A stretch of DNA of 59,317 bases, taken from NCBI GenBank assembly GCA_011046135.1, contig DSBG01000126.1, positions 1-59,317 on the forward strand. The letters run 5' to 3'. This DNA is from Deltaproteobacteria bacterium (GTDB taxonomy: Bacteria; Desulfobacterota; Desulfomonilia; UBA1062). The translations under genes were made by a program, and so were the position numbers. Below, piece by piece: positions 1 through 12,491 of the stretch (positions are counted from its first letter, which is position 1; each line of letters begins with the position of its first letter). The notes beneath the pieces are model-generated. The model was not told the origin of the DNA, ran no database searches, and saw nothing but the letters and a program-made list of their open reading frames with translations.

Positions 1-19
1 TCTTCTGGAGGTGATAAAA

Positions 20-44
20 TGAAAAGGGGGCAGAATTTGCCCCC
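20..44 (-). terminator. Rho-independent terminator after secF
   Basis: Just past the secF stop codon, read on the minus strand, a 7-bp perfect stem (GGGGGCA pairing with TGCCCCC) encloses the loop AATTC and is followed by TTTT and then more T-rich sequence. The plus strand has no T run after the stem, so it should work only for the minus-strand operon, marking the end of the yajC-secD-secF transcript. Confidence 0.85.
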
Positions 45-52
45 TCGCGATA

Positions 53-955
53 CTATTTCCGGCGTTCAAACAGGAGCAGCGTGGGACTTGCGATAAAGAT
101 CGAAGAGTACGTACCGATAACCACTCCCACCATCATGGCAAAGGCAAAATCATGGATGACACTGCCCCCCATGATGAACAGGCAGAACACCACGATGAAC
201 ACGGTCAGAGAAGTCAGGATCGTGCGGTTCAGGGTCTGGGAGAGGCTGTCATTCATGACCTCTGCGAGATTGAATGTCCCTGTGGTCTTCTTGATGTTTT
301 CCCTGATCCGGTCGAAGACCACAATGGTGTCATTGAGGGAATACCCGATGATGGTGAGCAGTGCGGCAATGATGGGCAGCGTAATTTCCTTGCCGAGAAT
401 AGAAAACACCCCCACTGTGATCACGATGTCGTGGATAAGAGCCAGGATCGCCCCCATGGAAAACCTGAGTTCGAAACGCCACCAGATGTAAATGAGAATG
501 CCTATTCCCACGTAGAGGAGCGAGAGAATTCCTTTTTCCTTCAAATCCTTGCTCACCTCAGAACCGACGGATTCGGCCCGGAGAATCTCAAGTTGTTCCT
601 TCCCGAAGGCATCCTTCAATGCGTGCTCGATCTTGAGGGTCATATCCTCCCCGGATGCATCGTCTTTAGGGATCCTGATAAAGAATTCGTTTTCATGGTC
701 TTCCCCAAAACTCTTCTGGATGCGTGCATCCGGGTATCCCAGCGATGCCAAAACACCGCGCACGTCTGCGGTATTCACGGGAAGAGAGAAGTTCACCAGG
801 ATCTCTGTTCCCCCCTCAAAATCGATCCCGTAGTTGAGCCCTCTGATAAAAAATATCGAAACAAGGCTTACCAGCACGAGCGCAAGGGAGAGGCCAAAGC
901 CAAACTTCCTGTATTTCATGAACTCGATGCGGGTTCCCGGTCGTATCAATTCCAT
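53..955 (-). CDS. secF: SecF, protein translocase subunit
   Basis: 300 residues, normal length for a free-standing SecF. It works with SecD and YajC on the periplasmic side of SecYEG, using the proton-motive force to complete protein export. A first membrane helix lies at about 20-38, followed by the FEGG motif at 46-49, a periplasmic domain to about 140, and a C-terminal helix bundle containing the family signature GYSLNDTIVVFDRIREN at 204-220. ATG start. It is 9 bp downstream of secD and ends at a terminator, so it is the last gene of the operon. Confidence 0.97.
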   Translation of the reverse strand: MELIRPGTRIEFMKYRKFGFGLSLALVLVSLVSIFFIRGLNYGIDFEGGTEILVNFSLPVNTADVRGVLASLGYPDARIQKSFGEDHENEFFIRIPKDDASGEDMTLKIEHALKDAFGKEQLEILRAESVGSEVSKDLKEKGILSLLYVGIGILIYIWWRFELRFSMGAILALIHDIVITVGVFSILGKEITLPIIAALLTIIGYSLNDTIVVFDRIRENIKKTTGTFNLAEVMNDSLSQTLNRTILTSLTVFIVVFCLFIMGGSVIHDFAFAMMVGVVIGTYSSIFIASPTLLLFERRK

Positions 956-964
956 GGCAACCTC

Positions 965-2539
965 CTAAATACTGATCCGATCAACTTTCTGGTAGATAAC
1001 CATCCATTCCATGATCCACTTGCAGAGCAACAGAACCGTAAAGAGCGTTGCCAGGATACCGATTGTCAGAGTGACTGCAAATCCCTTCACCGGGCCGGTG
1101 CCGAACTGGAAGAGAACGAGCGCTGCGATGAGCGAGGTGATGTTGGCATCCAGAATGGTGGAGAGCGCATTCTTGTAGCCTGCATCTACAGCCATTTTCG
1201 GGGTTCTCCCCAGCCTTACTTCCTCCCGGATCCGCTCATACACGAGCACGTTTGCATCCACGGCCATACCAATGGTAAGCACGATTCCGGCGATACCCGG
1301 CAGGGTCAGAACCGCATTGAACAGAGCGAGAACACCGATGATGAGAATCATGTTGCACACCAGTGCCAGGTTTGCCAGGACCCCGGAAAGCCGGTAGTAC
1401 ATCACCATGAAAAGGGCAACGAGAATCCCTCCAATGATGGCTGAGAGCACCCCTTTTCGGATGGAATCTTCTCCCAGAGAAGGGCCGACGGTTCGTTCTT
1501 CAAGTATCTCCAAGGGAGCGGGGAGTGCCCCGGCCCTCAGTACGATTGCCAGGTCGCTTGCCTCCTGCATGGTGAACCTTCCCTCGATAATGGCCTTGCC
1601 TCCTGAAATGGCTTCTCTGATCACGGGAGCAGACGAGACCCTGCCATCGAGAACGATGGCGAGACGATTTCCGACATTCTCCCTCGTGATCTGCTCAAAT
1701 ATCCGTGCACCTTCCCTATTGAACGAGATGGCGACATAGGGCTCATTGTACTGTTGCTTGATGCTCACCCGGGCATCCTCAAGGAGATCTCCTGTCATCT
1801 TGGTCTCATCCTTGAGGAGGATGGGTCTGCGGGCATCCCTCATGTACGCAATAGAGCTGCCTGGGGGGATGTCCCCTTTAAGGGCATCTTCCACGGAGTG
1901 CTTCTCATCAACCAGTTTGAACTCGAGGATCGCTGTCCTTCCTATGAGGTTCTTCGCACGTTCTGGATCGGTTATCCCGGGCAGCTGAAGAACGATCCGT
2001 TCTTTTCCTTCCGGGATAATGGACGGCTCCGTTACACCGAACTGATCGATACGGTTCCTGATGGTTTCAAGGGCCTGGGCCACAGCCTGGTCCCGTATCC
2101 TTTCTGCTTCATCGGAACTCATCCGGTACCTCACGCCGAAGGTCTCCTGGCTGCTCGATGTGGACACTTCAACGAGATACGGATACATGGTCCTCACGAT
2201 TTCCGAGAGCTTGTCAAAATCTTCGTTTCTCCTGAGCTCGACGATCAAGAAGTCAGGTGCTTCAGCAGCGATCTTTCCATAGCGGATCCTCTCCCTGATC
2301 AACTGTCCCCTGATGTCTGAGGCAACGCTGTTGAGTCTGCTCTCGACAGCCTTTTGGGAGTCCACCTTCAACACCAAGTGCATGCCTCCCTGCAGGTCAA
2401 GCCCGAGCCTCACCTTTGCCTTAGGCCCGATCCATCCATCAGGGACATCGTGCTTGCCGAAAAAAGTCGGAGCAGCGAAGATCAGCCCTAGTATGAGAAC
2501 TGCCAGTAGAAGTATCCCCTTCAGCTTGAATCTATCCAT
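965..2539 (-). CDS. secD: SecD, protein translocase subunit
   Basis: 524 residues. SecD partner of SecF in the SecDF-YajC complex. One N-terminal helix is followed by the P1 head motif GLDLQGG at 46-52, a large periplasmic domain, and a C-terminal set of helices with the conserved GMAVDANVLVYERIREE stretch. I take the ATG at 2539, preceded by GGGGGAG five bases upstream; an in-frame TTG 12 bases further up overlaps that ribosome site and is less likely. It lies between yajC and secF in the usual order. Confidence 0.97.
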   Translation of the reverse strand: MDRFKLKGILLLAVLILGLIFAAPTFFGKHDVPDGWIGPKAKVRLGLDLQGGMHLVLKVDSQKAVESRLNSVASDIRGQLIRERIRYGKIAAEAPDFLIVELRRNEDFDKLSEIVRTMYPYLVEVSTSSSQETFGVRYRMSSDEAERIRDQAVAQALETIRNRIDQFGVTEPSIIPEGKERIVLQLPGITDPERAKNLIGRTAILEFKLVDEKHSVEDALKGDIPPGSSIAYMRDARRPILLKDETKMTGDLLEDARVSIKQQYNEPYVAISFNREGARIFEQITRENVGNRLAIVLDGRVSSAPVIREAISGGKAIIEGRFTMQEASDLAIVLRAGALPAPLEILEERTVGPSLGEDSIRKGVLSAIIGGILVALFMVMYYRLSGVLANLALVCNMILIIGVLALFNAVLTLPGIAGIVLTIGMAVDANVLVYERIREEVRLGRTPKMAVDAGYKNALSTILDANITSLIAALVLFQFGTGPVKGFAVTLTIGILATLFTVLLLCKWIMEWMVIYQKVDRISI

Positions 2540-2555
2540 TGACTCCCCCAAAGAA

Positions 2556-4966
<2,411 letters not shown>

Positions 4967-4971
4967 TGCTG

Positions 4972-5169
4972 CTACATCCCGCCAAGGCGTCTGCCGAGAT
5001 AGAGAATACCGATTCCCGTAAACGCGACGACAATGCCGATCAACTGGAGAGTCTTCTCGGGCAGGGTCTGCATGTACAAGGCAAACTCCTTCATCTTGTG
5101 GGGAAAGATGATGTAGGGAATGGCTTCAATGACGCAGACCATGCCGAGTACGCATAAAAAATAATCCAT
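4972..5169 (-). CDS. Small DUF2065-type membrane protein
   Basis: 65 residues when started at the ATG at 5169. Two predicted membrane helices (about 3-20 and 38-58) joined by the short loop PHKMKEFALYMQTLPEKTL and ending in LGRRLGGM, the layout of the DUF2065/YjeT family of small inner-membrane proteins. Function is unknown for the family. It lies between the PP-loop ATPase gene (10 bp upstream) and queA, so it is probably cotranscribed. A longer reading frame begins at 5253 but would overlap the upstream gene. Confidence 0.75.
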   Translation of the reverse strand: MDYFLCVLGMVCVIEAIPYIIFPHKMKEFALYMQTLPEKTLQLIGIVVAFTGIGILYLGRRLGGM

Positions 5170-5179
5170 AGGTGAGCTC

Positions 5180-6220
5180 TTATAACGAAGTATGCGTGCC
5201 CTCGTCAATCTGGAAGGTTCTGCAGTATTCGTTCGAGAAGACGGGGGCTTCAATGGATTGATTCATCGCGTACGGATCAGAGCCGTAGAGAGCTGTGTGT
5301 CCCTGCCTGCCCCGGGCTTTTCCATAGCGCAGGCAGATACCAGCGGCCTTGAGGAGGGTGTCCCGGTGCATCACGCCCCTGAAGATACACAAGGGGCCCG
5401 GAACATCTGCAATCTTGAAGAAAATGTTTCCGGGATATCTCAGGGACGACAGCAGGGCGTTTTCCTCTTCATCGCGTGATACAACGAACACCGTAGTTTC
5501 ATCGAGTTGAAACCGTCTACCTACGACATCGAGGATCATCTCTTCACGAGGGGGGAGCTCAGGGGAATATCTCTCAAACGTCGCCTGTATCTTCTGGGCG
5601 ATCATCACATCCGTGAGGAGACATCCTCCTGCTGGATTCGGGACGTGTTCCGGTTTGATGCCATACCGCTGCGCAAGAAGCAATTGTTCCTTTCTCCCCC
5701 TGCCGGAGATGGCGAAGAGCAGTTCCCTGTCCACAAGACCTGTTCGTTCAGGCAGCGTCACGGGCATGCGTTTGGCCGACAATGGGCGCAGGAGAAGATC
5801 GGTCAGCCCGGATTCCTTTTCAATGATTCTCATGGAATCCCTGCGCTGAGACATGGGCCTCTGACCAATGACCTCTCCGGTGATGACGAAGGAGGCATCA
5901 AAGGTCTTCAGCAGATATCTCGCCTCGGTGAGCATTCCGATCTTGCAGTCGATACAGGGATTGAGATGTTTACCAAATCCATGCTTGGGCGTACGGATGA
6001 TCTGAATCATCGTCTCGGTAAAATCTTTGACCCGGACATCGATTCCATACCGCTGAACATGAGTTTCCCTGAAGGCTTCGGGATCTCTCAGTGCAGTGAA
6101 CCCATAAAAGGGGGTGCAAAAATACAAGGGGATGACTTCAACTGCCTGCTCCTGAATGATCTTGACAGCAAGGATGCTGTCGAGTCCACCCGAGTAGAGC
6201 GCTAGGCACCGTTTTTCCAT
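5180..6220 (-). CDS. PP-loop ATPase of the MnmA/ThiI tRNA-thiolation type
   Basis: 346 residues. The N-terminus holds the PP-loop SGGLDS at 10-15, which binds ATP and adenylates a tRNA uridine. Two further MnmA-like elements follow: Cys89 and Cys92 in NPCIDCK, and Cys200 in PNPAGGCLLTD, matching the paired cysteines used for sulfur transfer. The region after about 215 is not the usual MnmA tRNA-binding tail and I cannot name it. It could thiolate a tRNA, but substrate and position are not established; QueC is unlikely because its four-Cys zinc site is absent. The ATG has an excellent ribosome site (AGGGAGGAG). It heads the queA-tgt-secDF transcript. Confidence 0.75.
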   Translation of the reverse strand: MEKRCLALYSGGLDSILAVKIIQEQAVEVIPLYFCTPFYGFTALRDPEAFRETHVQRYGIDVRVKDFTETMIQIIRTPKHGFGKHLNPCIDCKIGMLTEARYLLKTFDASFVITGEVIGQRPMSQRRDSMRIIEKESGLTDLLLRPLSAKRMPVTLPERTGLVDRELLFAISGRGRKEQLLLAQRYGIKPEHVPNPAGGCLLTDVMIAQKIQATFERYSPELPPREEMILDVVGRRFQLDETTVFVVSRDEEENALLSSLRYPGNIFFKIADVPGPLCIFRGVMHRDTLLKAAGICLRYGKARGRQGHTALYGSDPYAMNQSIEAPVFSNEYCRTFQIDEGTHTSL

Positions 6221-6349
6221 TCTCCTCCCTTGAACGTCGAATTCTTGCCGGGATTGGTGTTACCTCATGGACTCAGCTCGCACAAGAACCACGGCACACG
6301 TCTATGACTGTCTGACCAGGATAATCCAGGGTAATCGTTACAACAAAGA

Positions 6350-6383
6350 AAGTCTATACCCCACGAGCATGGGGTATAGACTT
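6350..6383 (-). terminator. Terminator of the tRNA-Val/tRNA-Asp transcript
   Basis: A perfect 14-bp inverted repeat (6350-6363 with 6370-6383) and a 6-base loop lie 7 bases past the encoded CCA end of tRNA-Asp. Read on the minus strand the stem is followed by TTCTTTGTTG, a T-rich tract, so this is a strong intrinsic terminator for the tRNAs, and perhaps for hup upstream. Confidence 0.85.
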
Positions 6384-6389
6384 CAAACC

Positions 6390-6467
6390 TGGCGGGAGCG
6401 ACGAGATTTGAACTCGCGACCTCCGGCGTGACAGGCCGGCGTTATAACCTAGCTTAACTACGCCCCC
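6390..6467 (-). tRNA. tRNA-Asp (anticodon GTC)
   Basis: Folds as a full cloverleaf on the minus strand: acceptor GGGGGCG with CGCTCCC (one G-T pair), D arm GTTA/TAAC, anticodon stem CCGGC/GCCGG around CTGTCAC, T arm GCGAG TTCAAAT CTCGT, discriminator G and encoded CCA. The GTC anticodon assigns aspartate. It sits 17 bases downstream of tRNA-Val and just before the terminator. Confidence 0.95.
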
Positions 6468-6484
6468 TCTATTCCTCATCATGG

Positions 6485-6560
6485 TGGTAGGCGGAACAGG
6501 AATTGAACCTGTGACCTTCGGCTTGTAAGGCCGACGCTCTCCCAACTGAGCTACCCGCCC
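6485..6560 (-). tRNA. tRNA-Val (anticodon TAC)
   Basis: Cloverleaf on the minus strand: acceptor GGGCGGG with TCCGCCT (a G-T pair at each end of the stem), D arm GCTC/GAGC, anticodon stem TCGGC/GCCGA around CTTACAA, T arm ACAGG TTCAATT CCTGT, discriminator A and encoded CCA. Anticodon TAC reads valine GUN codons. It lies 33 bases downstream of hup without an intervening terminator. Confidence 0.95.
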
Positions 6561-6593
6561 TGATTCCGTAACAAGAGTGCTTTCTCTGTGGAA

Positions 6594-6869
6594 CTATTTG
6601 TTTACTGCGTCTTTAAAAGCCTTCCCTGGCCTGAATCGCGGTGCCTTGGAAGCCTTGATCTTGATGGTCTGTCGCGTACGAGGGTTCACGCCCTGCCGTG
6701 CTGCCCTGTGGGCTACGTCAAACGTCCCAAAACCCACCAGGGTTACCTTGTCACCCTTTTTGAGCGTCTGCTGAATGGCCTCAGTGGCGGCATTTATCGC
6801 CTTTTCTGCTGCAGCCTTCGGTATCCCTGCCTTGTTTGCCACAACTGAAATCAATTCTGTCTTTGTCAA
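6594..6869 (-). CDS. hup: HU family nucleoid DNA-binding protein
   Basis: 91 residues, typical for an HU/IHF-family subunit that bends and compacts DNA as a dimer. Shows TKTELISVVA at the N-terminus, GFGTFDVAHRAARQGVNPRTR (the DNA-contacting arm with the conserved NPRT/Pro turn) and a C-terminal APRFRPGKAFKDAVN. The start codon is TTG, not ATG: AGGAGG lies six bases upstream of it, and the nearest ATG is out of frame. Located after lon, as in many proteobacteria, with its own likely promoter. Confidence 0.95.
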   Translation of the reverse strand: MTKTELISVVANKAGIPKAAAEKAINAATEAIQQTLKKGDKVTLVGFGTFDVAHRAARQGVNPRTRQTIKIKASKAPRFRPGKAFKDAVNK

Positions 6870-6921
6870 AGCATACCTCCTAATAAATATTAGTTTTTTT
6901 TCCTATGCCCATTCTGGAGAG

Positions 6922-6950
6922 AAGGTAACAGTAATTGTAAAACCTGTCAA
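6922..6950 (-). promoter_or_regulatory. Likely sigma70-type promoter of hup
   Basis: On the minus strand a consensus -35 TTGACA (6945-6950) is followed after 17 bases by TACCTT (6922-6927), a moderate -10. It lies in the lon-hup gap, about 50 bases before the hup start, and would let hup be transcribed apart from lon. Inferred from sequence only. Confidence 0.5.
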
Positions 6951-6954
6951 TACC

Positions 6955-9264
6955 TCAGTTGAGGGCGAAAGCGATTATTTCGTCCATATGTTCAACCATA
7001 TGGATATCCATTCCCTTGACGATGTCCTTCGGGGTATCCTTCAAGTCTTTCTCGTTGTCTACAGGGATCAAGACTTCCACCATACCGGCTTCTTTAGCTG
7101 CAAGCAGTTTCTCCTTCAGCCCCCCGACAGGAAGGACCCGGCCCCCCAGAGTAAGCTCTCCGGTCATTGCCAGCTGGCCCTTCACTGCGCGATTGGTCAG
7201 CGCAGAGACGATGGATGTGGCCATGGTGATACCCGCAGAGGGGCCATCCTTGGGAACCGCTCCCTCCGGTATATGGATATGAATATCGAGATTGTTGTAA
7301 AAATCCTTTTCAAGGCCGAGGTCGTTGGCCTTTGATCGCACGTAGCTCATGCCGGCCCGGGCAGATTCCTGCATGACCTCCCCGAGCTTCCCGGTGAGCA
7401 GGAGATTTCCCTTTCCCGGCATGACCATGGTCTCCACGGTCAGCAACACGCCCCCGGCCTCGGTCCAGGCAAGACCATTTGCAAGGCCGACATAGTCCTT
7501 TTTGTCACGGATCGGCCTGCGGTACCGTGGTACACCAAGCAGTTCGTGTACCTTTGTCTTGGTAATCCGATCAGCCCTGCGTCTACCCCCCGATACCATG
7601 CCCTTGACGATCTTCCTGCAGATGGATGAAATCTCTTTTTCCATATTTCTCACCCCGGCCTCGCGGGTGTACTCGTGGATGATGGTGCTCACCGCTTTCT
7701 TGGAAAAAACGATCCCCTTGTTCTGGAGGCCATGTATCTTCATCTGCTTGGGTATGATGAACCCATGGGCAATCTTGTGTTTGTCGTAAGCTGTATAGCC
7801 TTCGATCTGAATCAGTTCCATCCTGTCGAGGAGCGGTGGGGGAATGGAGTACGACGTGTTCGCCGTCGTGATGAACATGACCTTGGAGACATCGTAATCA
7901 ACATCCATGTAATGATCGCTGAACGCATGGTTCTGTTCCGGGTCGAGGACCTCGAGGAGTGCCGCTGCAGGATCACCCCTGAAGTCTGCGCTCATCTTGT
8001 CAATTTCATCGAGAAGAAATACGGGATTCGACGATCCCGCCCTCCTGATACCCTGGATGATCTTTCCCGGCATTGCCCCGATATAGGTTCGCCTATGGCC
8101 CTTGATTTCAGCTTCGTCCCTGACACCGCCCAGGGATACCCGGACGAACTTTCTGCCGGTTGCCCGTGCGATGGAACGGCCAAGTGATGTTTTTCCCACC
8201 CCCGGGGGTCCCACAAGACAGAGGATCGGTCCCTTTACGTCTCCCACCATGGTCTGGACTGCGAGGTATTCGAGAATCCGCTCTTTCACCTTTTCGAGAC
8301 CATAGTGATCCTCATCGAGAATCCTCTCGGCCAGGCCGATATCAGTCTTGTCCTCGGTGATATCGTTCCATGGCAACGCCATGAACCAGTCCACGTAATT
8401 TCTGATGACCGTTGCCTCTGCACTCATGGGAGGCATCAAGCGCATTCTCTTGAGTTCGAGCATCGCCTTGTCTCGTGCCTGAGCCGGCATGTTTTTCTCT
8501 GTGAGCTGCTTTTCAAGCGTGGAGATCTCGTCTTCGAGATTTTCCATGGCTATCTTCTGTGTCTGAGAAGATTCCATGGCCTGCCCCCTGCGCCCTGTTG
8601 CGGTCTTCTGCTTTATCTGTTCACGCATCTGCGCCTGAATCCTGGCAATCTCGATCTCGGAGCCCAGGTATTCATAGACTTTTTCCAGTCGCGACTCGAT
8701 GTGGTTATCCTCGAGAATATCCTGCTTCTTTTCGGCCTTCATGCCCGTGTAGGATACAACGATGTCTGAGATAACCCCCGGGTCCTCCTGTGTCTCAATC
8801 TTTTCTAGGATGTCCGTGGTGATATCGACCTGGTGGATCTCGCAGAACTGTCTGAACGCATCCACGACGAGACGCCGGAGGGCTTCTGCCTCGTTCTCGT
8901 CGGTGAGAAAATCAATCACGGGCTCTGCTTCTGCATACAGGAGTTCTCCGTGCTGCACCACCTGCTTGATATACTGCCGCTTTCTCCCCTCGATGAAGAT
9001 TTTAATGGCCCCGTTTGGGATCCTGATGAGCTGCAGAATCCTCGTCGTGACACCTACAGAGTAGTAATTCTCCCGGCGGTCACCTTCTTCAGCTCCGGGT
9101 CTCCTGCAGCACACGAGGATATCATCTTCCTCTTCGTATGCGGCATTGAGCCACTGTGCCGTCTTTTCATTCTCGATAAACAGCGGAATAATCGTCTTGG
9201 GGAAGACAACGATGTCCTTGAGGGACAGCAAGGGGTACACGCACTCTGAAGATTCGATGATCAT
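6955..9264 (-). CDS. lon: Lon ATP-dependent protease
   Basis: 769 residues. Cytoplasmic AAA+ serine protease that degrades damaged and regulatory proteins. N-terminal substrate domain (about 10-200), a coiled-coil linker (about 200-280), AAA+ module with Walker [10 protein letters not shown] at 352-360 and Walker [11 protein letters not shown], and the C-terminal protease domain with the Ser-Lys dyad (KDGPSAGIT and, about 40 residues later, [13 protein letters not shown]). ATG start three bases after the clpX stop codon. It belongs to the tig-clpP-clpX-lon group. Confidence 0.97.
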   Translation of the reverse strand: MIIESSECVYPLLSLKDIVVFPKTIIPLFIENEKTAQWLNAAYEEEDDILVCCRRPGAEEGDRRENYYSVGVTTRILQLIRIPNGAIKIFIEGRKRQYIKQVVQHGELLYAEAEPVIDFLTDENEAEALRRLVVDAFRQFCEIHQVDITTDILEKIETQEDPGVISDIVVSYTGMKAEKKQDILEDNHIESRLEKVYEYLGSEIEIARIQAQMREQIKQKTATGRRGQAMESSQTQKIAMENLEDEISTLEKQLTEKNMPAQARDKAMLELKRMRLMPPMSAEATVIRNYVDWFMALPWNDITEDKTDIGLAERILDEDHYGLEKVKERILEYLAVQTMVGDVKGPILCLVGPPGVGKTSLGRSIARATGRKFVRVSLGGVRDEAEIKGHRRTYIGAMPGKIIQGIRRAGSSNPVFLLDEIDKMSADFRGDPAAALLEVLDPEQNHAFSDHYMDVDYDVSKVMFITTANTSYSIPPPLLDRMELIQIEGYTAYDKHKIAHGFIIPKQMKIHGLQNKGIVFSKKAVSTIIHEYTREAGVRNMEKEISSICRKIVKGMVSGGRRRADRITKTKVHELLGVPRYRRPIRDKKDYVGLANGLAWTEAGGVLLTVETMVMPGKGNLLLTGKLGEVMQESARAGMSYVRSKANDLGLEKDFYNNLDIHIHIPEGAVPKDGPSAGITMATSIVSALTNRAVKGQLAMTGELTLGGRVLPVGGLKEKLLAAKEAGMVEVLIPVDNEKDLKDTPKDIVKGMDIHMVEHMDEIIAFALN

Positions 9265-9267
9265 GCC

Positions 9268-10521
9268 TCAAGCCTGGGAGGATTTTCTCTCATAGACGAT
9301 CATGGGAGGTTTGGCCTTCAGGATCACATCCTGACCGATGATGCACTCCTTGACTCCTTCCATGTCGGGTATGTCGTACATTATTTCCAGCATCACGCTT
9401 TCCATGATGGACCGCAGTCCGCGTGCTCCTGATTTTCGTTTCATTGCCTCTTCGCTGATGGACTTCAGTGCCTCTTTGGTGAAGGTTAAATCCACTCCCT
9501 CCAACTTCATCAGGGCCTGGTACTGCTTTACCAGTGCGTTCTTCGGCTCGGTAAGGATGGCTATGAGGGCATCTTCATCCAGTTCGTGCAGGGTGGAAAT
9601 AACTGGTATTCTTCCCACGAACTCGGGAATCATCCCGAATTTGATGAGGTCTTCAGGCTGCACGTGGCGGAGTATCTCTCCGATATCGCGTTCTTTCTTT
9701 CCCGTGATCTCTGCAACGAATCCGATGGTTTTCTTGTCGAGTCTCTGGGAGATGATCTTGTCGAGACCCACGAATGCCCCCCCGCAGATGAACAGGATGT
9801 TGGTGGTGTCAATCTGGATGAACTCCTGCTGAGGATGTTTTCGTCCACCCTTGGGCGGAATGGATGCAATGGTTCCCTCGATCATTTTGAGCAGGGCCTG
9901 CTGCACGCCTTCACCTGAAACATCCCTGGTGATGGAGGGGTTGTCTCCCTTGGATGCTACCTTGTCGATCTCGTCGATGTACACGATTCCCTTCTGCGTC
10001 CGCTCGATATCGTAGTCGGCATTCTGCATGAGATTGACGATGATGTTTTCCACGTCTTCTCCCACGTAGCCTGCCTCGGTCAGTGTTGTCGCATCCGCAA
10101 TGGTGAAGGGGACATCGAGGATCTTCGCAAGAGTCTGGGCGAGAAGCGTCTTCCCGCTTCCCGTGGGGCCGATGAGCATGATGTTGCTTTTGTTGATCTC
10201 CACGCCGCCGATGTTGGTACTGGCCTCGATTCTCTTGTAGTGATTGTGGACGGCAACCGAGAGAATCTTCTTCGACATCTCCTGGCCAATCACGTATTCA
10301 TCCAGAACTTCCTTGATCTCGGAAGGTTTGGGGATGTTTGACGAGGTGCTGAAGTGCCTGAACTCACCCTCTTCCTCTGCGAGGATCTCGTTGCACAGTG
10401 CTATGCACTCATCACAAATATATACATCAGGCCCGGCGATGAGTTTCCGCACCTCCTCCTGCGATTTTCCGCAGAACGAGCACCGCAACCCCGGTCTGAA
10501 ATGGTCGTTAATCTTTGGCAT
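9268..10521 (-). CDS. clpX: ClpX, unfoldase subunit of ClpXP
   Basis: 417 residues. AAA+ unfoldase that feeds substrates to ClpP. N-terminal zinc-binding domain with Cys14, Cys17, Cys36 and Cys39; Walker A GPTGSGKT at 118-125; GYVGEDVEN; Walker [10 protein letters not shown]; and sensor-2 region [11 protein letters not shown]. The ATG has the ribosome site AGGAGAAGG and overlaps the end of clpP by 14 bp, so the two subunits are translationally coupled. Confidence 0.98.
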   Translation of the reverse strand: MPKINDHFRPGLRCSFCGKSQEEVRKLIAGPDVYICDECIALCNEILAEEEGEFRHFSTSSNIPKPSEIKEVLDEYVIGQEMSKKILSVAVHNHYKRIEASTNIGGVEINKSNIMLIGPTGSGKTLLAQTLAKILDVPFTIADATTLTEAGYVGEDVENIIVNLMQNADYDIERTQKGIVYIDEIDKVASKGDNPSITRDVSGEGVQQALLKMIEGTIASIPPKGGRKHPQQEFIQIDTTNILFICGGAFVGLDKIISQRLDKKTIGFVAEITGKKERDIGEILRHVQPEDLIKFGMIPEFVGRIPVISTLHELDEDALIAILTEPKNALVKQYQALMKLEGVDLTFTKEALKSISEEAMKRKSGARGLRSIMESVMLEIMYDIPDMEGVKECIIGQDVILKAKPPMIVYERKSSQA

Positions 10522-11131
10522 GAGCCTTCTCCTCTTCCTTGTCCTTGGCAGTCCTCTTGTAGATCACGTGATCGATGATACCATACTTCATGGCGTCTGC
10601 TGCACCCATGAAAAAATCTCGTTCCGTGTCTGTCCCGATCTTTTCTATAGGTTGTCCGGTGTGTGAAGACAATACCCTGTTGAGGGCATCCTTAAGCCTG
10701 AGCATTTCTGCGGCCTGGATGTTCACATCCGTTACCTGCCCCTGAACCCCTCCCAGAGGCTGGTGGATCAGTATCCGGGAGTGGGGAAGCCCGTACCGCA
10801 TCCCGGGTTCGCCCGATGCAAGCAGAACGGCTGCCATGGAAGCCGCCTGCCCGATACAGATCGTGCTCACCTTCGGTTTGATGTACTGCATGGTATCGTA
10901 GACAGCCATTCCGGCAGTTACAGATCCGCCCGGCGAATTGATATAGAAGAAGATATCCTTGTCTGGATCTTCAGATTCAAGAAAAAGAAACTGTGCCACG
11001 AGCAGGTTGGCTATATCATCGTGGATATCGCCCCCGAGCATGACGATCCTGTCTTTGAGCAGCCGGGAATAGATATCATAGGCTCTTTCCCCTCTATTTG
11101 TCTGTTCCACCACTATCGGAACCAGCGTCAT
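10508..11131 (-). CDS. clpP: ClpP, proteolytic subunit
   Basis: 207 residues. Serine peptidase forming the 14-mer barrel used by ClpX (and ClpA, if present). Catalytic triad visible as Ser98 in GQAASMA, His123 in LIHQPLGG and Asp172 in TERDFFM. It overlaps the end of tig by 38 bp at its start and clpX at its end, a compact tig-clpP-clpX arrangement. Confidence 0.98.
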   Translation of the reverse strand: MTLVPIVVEQTNRGERAYDIYSRLLKDRIVMLGGDIHDDIANLLVAQFLFLESEDPDKDIFFYINSPGGSVTAGMAVYDTMQYIKPKVSTICIGQAASMAAVLLASGEPGMRYGLPHSRILIHQPLGGVQGQVTDVNIQAAEMLRLKDALNRVLSSHTGQPIEKIGTDTERDFFMGAADAMKYGIIDHVIYKRTAKDKEEEKAHAKD

Positions 11132-12428
11132 CTGAAACCTCCTCCACCTTCTCCACTTCCTCGACTGAGGAGTTTTCTGTTACGTAATCATAAACCTTTT
11201 TCTCAAGAATACCAAACTTCATCTCATCGAGACCCCCCCGTTCTTCCATGTTCGCTTTTACAGCACCGGGAGACATACCGTATCTTTCGGCAAGTGCAGA
11301 GATTTCCTTTTCCACGTCTTCATCGGAGACTGCGATGTCCTGTTCCTTTGCGATGGCCTCCACGATCAGTGAGGATCTGACGATATTCTCGGCTGAGGCC
11401 ATGGTTTCTTCCTTGAGGGCCTCGGGGTCCGGGTAGAGGTCCTGCATCTTCATTCCCTGCGCATTGAGTTGTTGAGAGATCCCCTGTATCATCATCATGG
11501 CCTGGAGCCTGACCATGGACTCAGGAATCTCGAATGAATTCTCTGCGACGAGCTTTTCCCTGATCTGCCTCTCGATGTATGACCGGGAATCTGCCTCGAG
11601 CCTGCTCGTGAGATCATCCCCGATGGCTCTTTTCAGATCTTCGAGGGTCTCGGTGTCCACCCTGATCTTTTTGGCAAACTCATCGTCAAGTTCGGGAAGT
11701 TCTCTCAGTTTGATTGCAGTGACGAGCAGCGTCGCATGAACGGTCTTACCCTTGACTGCTTCCAGAAAGTGATCGTCGGGAAATGCGATGTCAACATGCT
11801 TTTCCTCGCCCTGCTTCATGCCGAGAACTTCCAATTCAAGACCGGGAAAGGCGCTTCGTGTGCCTGCCTCAACCGTCATCTTTTCCCTGTTTATCTCGGG
11901 CTCTTCCTCGCTGCTCACCGTCACGACGACATAATCTCCCTTCGAAACCAGATATCCATCGTCTTCAACATCCTTCACCGTTGCATAGGTCTCCTGGAGT
12001 TTATGGAGGACATCCTGCACATTGTCTTCCTTGACCTCGATCTTGGGTTTCTTCAATTCGAACCCTGAGATTTTCTGCAAAGTGATGACGGGTTTTACCT
12101 CAAACTGTGCGGAAAATGAGAATTCTTCATTCTCCCGGGGAACCTCGTTCTGGATCTCAGGCATGGAAACCACGAACAGCTCGTTGTCCTTGACCGCCTG
12201 TTCGAACTTCTCTCTCACCAGTTTGCGGGTGAGTTCATCACGGATATAGTCTGCATAGTACATCCTGATAACATCTCTGGGCGCTTTTCCCTTTCTGAAT
12301 CCACGAACCGAAGCGCCTTTGGTTATTTCACTGTAGATCTCATTGGTAACCGAGTTCACTTCTTCCTGGAGAATCGTGACCTTCATTTCCTTCTTGGTGC
12401 TGGAAACATCCGTAATTTCGACCTTCAT
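11094..12428 (-). CDS. tig: Trigger factor
   Basis: 444 residues. Ribosome-associated chaperone with peptidyl-prolyl isomerase activity. The ribosome-docking signature appears as [12 protein letters not shown] near residues 40-50; the FKBP-like PPIase domain follows at about 150-240 (GDYVVVTV to [24 protein letters not shown]); the C-terminal helical cradle runs to about 410 and ends in an acidic, low-complexity tail. First gene of the tig-clpP-clpX-lon run. The C-terminal tail is encoded where clpP begins. Confidence 0.96.
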   Translation of the reverse strand: MKVEITDVSSTKKEMKVTILQEEVNSVTNEIYSEITKGASVRGFRKGKAPRDVIRMYYADYIRDELTRKLVREKFEQAVKDNELFVVSMPEIQNEVPRENEEFSFSAQFEVKPVITLQKISGFELKKPKIEVKEDNVQDVLHKLQETYATVKDVEDDGYLVSKGDYVVVTVSSEEEPEINREKMTVEAGTRSAFPGLELEVLGMKQGEEKHVDIAFPDDHFLEAVKGKTVHATLLVTAIKLRELPELDDEFAKKIRVDTETLEDLKRAIGDDLTSRLEADSRSYIERQIREKLVAENSFEIPESMVRLQAMMMIQGISQQLNAQGMKMQDLYPDPEALKEETMASAENIVRSSLIVEAIAKEQDIAVSDEDVEKEISALAERYGMSPGAVKANMEERGGLDEMKFGILEKKVYDYVTENSSVEEVEKVEEVSDDAGSDSGGTDK

Positions 12429-12491
12429 CGTGTATCCTTTCTCTTAAAAACACGGGTATACTTTCATTTGATCATGTATTACACCTGGAGG

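Noticed and set aside
152-1444. 430-codon plus-strand frame over secF/secD
   Set aside because: Antisense shadow of secF and secD; composition rich in His, Asp and Glu with no domain.
6354-6545. 63-codon minus-strand frame over the tRNA genes
   Set aside because: It runs through both tRNA genes and the terminator; the RNA genes explain this sequence.
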